Shown here: positions 40,073-40,975 of the stretch, piece after piece
Layout of the letters: each line of letters opens with the position of its first letter
Numbering within the stretch: position 1 is the first letter of the stretch
Assembly: GCA_937978655.1 (NCBI GenBank)
Contig: CALJUX010000039.1
Location: 1 to 40,975 of the forward strand
Direction of reading: 5' to 3'
Origin: an uncultured Chromatiaceae bacterium
Lineage (GTDB): Bacteria; Pseudomonadota; Gammaproteobacteria; Enterobacterales; Alteromonadaceae
DNA length: 40,975 nucleotides
The notes under the pieces: model-generated
The model's input: the letters and a program-made list of their open reading frames with translations, nothing else
Told to the model about the DNA's origin: nothing
The model's database searches: none
Translations under genes and position numbers: made by a program

Positions 40073-40929
40073 ATACCTTCCTGACCGGCTGGTTTACCGC
40101 CGTGCTGACGCAGCGCTGGGTCGTCCTGGCATTGGCCGCACTGCTGGCCGTGGCGGGCGGGCGCGCCTGGCTGGCGCTGCCGATAGACGCTTTTCCGGAT
40201 ATTTCACCGACCCAGGTCAAAATCATCTTAAAAGCGCCAGGCATGACACCGCAGGAAGTGGAGCGGCTGGTGACCCGGCCACTGGAGCTGGCGCTGCAGG
40301 GCATCCCCAAACAACGTTTGCTGCGCTCGACGATTAAATACGCTATCACCGATCTGACCATTGATTTTGTCGAAGGCACAGAAATCGACTGGGCGCGGCA
40401 GCAGGTGATGAACCGGCTGAATGAGATCAGAAGCGAATTGCCGGCAGGGTTACAGGGCGGTGTGGCACCGCTCAGTACGCCGTTGTCTGATGTGTTTATG
40501 TTTACCGTCGAAAGCCCCGGCCTTGATATCCGCGAGCGGCGGAAAATACTGGAACGGCAAATCCGGCCTGCGCTGCGCGCTGTGCCGGGCGTGGCGGACG
40601 TCAATGTGCTTGGCGGCGATGCACTGGTGCTGAATATCGCGCCTGATCATGTGGCATTACAAAGTGCCGGTCTTAGTTATGACGATTTAGCGCAGCAAAT
40701 CCGTCAGCAAAATCTGAATCAGGGCGTTGGCCGGCTGGATTTGGGCACTGAGGCTATCACGGTGCGGATTGAAGGTCAGCGCAACAGTCTGGATGAGGTG
40801 CAGGCCATGTCGATCCGCGCCCGCAACGGCCAGCGCTATCGGTTGGCGGAGCTGGCGCTGGTCAGCCTGGATCGGCAGGAACGGTATGGCGCAGTGACCC
40901 ACAACGGCGAGGGCGAAGCGGTACAGGGT
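40069..40929 (+). CDS. Heavy-metal-type RND pump (CzcA/CusA family), 3' truncated
   Basis: The first 287 residues of an inner-membrane proton-driven pump; full-length relatives have about 1000-1050. Helix 1 (WVVLALAALLAVAGG) is followed by the HME-type signature ALPIDAFPDISPTQVKI, then EVERLVTRPLELALQGIP, IDWARQQVMNRLNEI, VADVNVLGGDA and RYGAVTHNGEGEAVQG from the porter domain. The HME class exports Cu/Ag or Zn/Co/Cd ions; the methionines that would separate these are beyond the break. The gene is truncated by the contig end: genuine sequence stops at about 40929, where adapter begins. Confidence 0.9.
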
Positions 40930-40975
40930 AGATCGGAAGAGCACACGTCTGAACTCCAGTCACGAATCACCATCT
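40930..40975. other. Illumina TruSeq adapter with 8-nt index (artefact)
   Basis: Positions 40930-40963 are the standard 34-nt TruSeq read-1 adapter (begins AGATCGGAAGAGC, ends CCAGTCAC). It is followed by an 8-nt index, GAATCACC (40964-40971), and ATCT, the first bases of the adapter tail. This is library sequence and not genome; it should be trimmed. Confidence 0.99.

Noticed and set aside
40069..40975. Frameshifted or truncated RND pseudogene
   Set aside because: The frame is intact up to the exact first base of the sequencing adapter; truncation is technical.

Overview
The window reads as one complete assembly contig from a GC-rich (high-50s %) Gram-negative bacterium. Lipoprotein signals, an RND pump with a periplasmic adaptor and outer-membrane channel, and a close E. 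coli-like XylR/XylA/XylB set point to a gammaproteobacterium, perhaps a Rheinheimera/Alishewanella/Cellvibrio-type xylan degrader; the genus is a guess. Both ends are contig ends. The left end runs out in a 51-bp tandem repeat that interrupts a GH8 gene. The right end stops inside an RND pump gene and continues directly into Illumina TruSeq adapter sequence.

Left half (1-20700): a xylan/xylose utilisation region. In order it holds a GH8 exo-oligoxylanase lipoprotein (-), a sugar/H+ symporter (+), an aldose 1-epimerase (+), a TetR regulator (-), a secreted esterase and a GH43 enzyme (- operon), an AT-rich foreign island (about 7200-9800), a repeat cluster (9800-10390), xylB-xylA (- operon), divergent xylR (+), a RAYT transposase bracketed by REP hairpins, and a GH43 lipoprotein translationally coupled to a GH115 alpha-glucuronidase (+). 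Together these would deacetylate, debranch and cut glucuronoxylan oligosaccharides, import the sugar, and convert D-xylose to D-xylulose-5-phosphate. No endoxylanase or TonB receptor lies in the window.

Middle (20700-27500): signalling. An RsbQ-like alpha/beta hydrolase is followed 4 nt later by a PAS-GGDEF diguanylate cyclase. Then come a rhodanese, a 4HB/HAMP chemoreceptor, a soluble PAS-PAS chemoreceptor resembling BdlA, a small secreted protein and a DUF2805 protein.

Right part (27500-40975): another REP hairpin, a TauE-LtrA-pirin operon (-), a DUF6702 protein coupled to an M1 metallopeptidase (-), a PrpE-type acyl-CoA synthetase (-), an OmpR-type two-component system (-), and a divergent TolC/HlyD/CzcA-type efflux operon (+). 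Two PmrA-type direct-repeat boxes lie in the divergent promoter region.

The strongest leads are the RsbQ/PAS-GGDEF sensing module, the foreign kinase-fold/small-protein gene pair, the RAYT with its REP family, the palindromic candidate XylR operator, and the paired PmrA-like boxes. No tRNA, rRNA or CRISPR array was seen.
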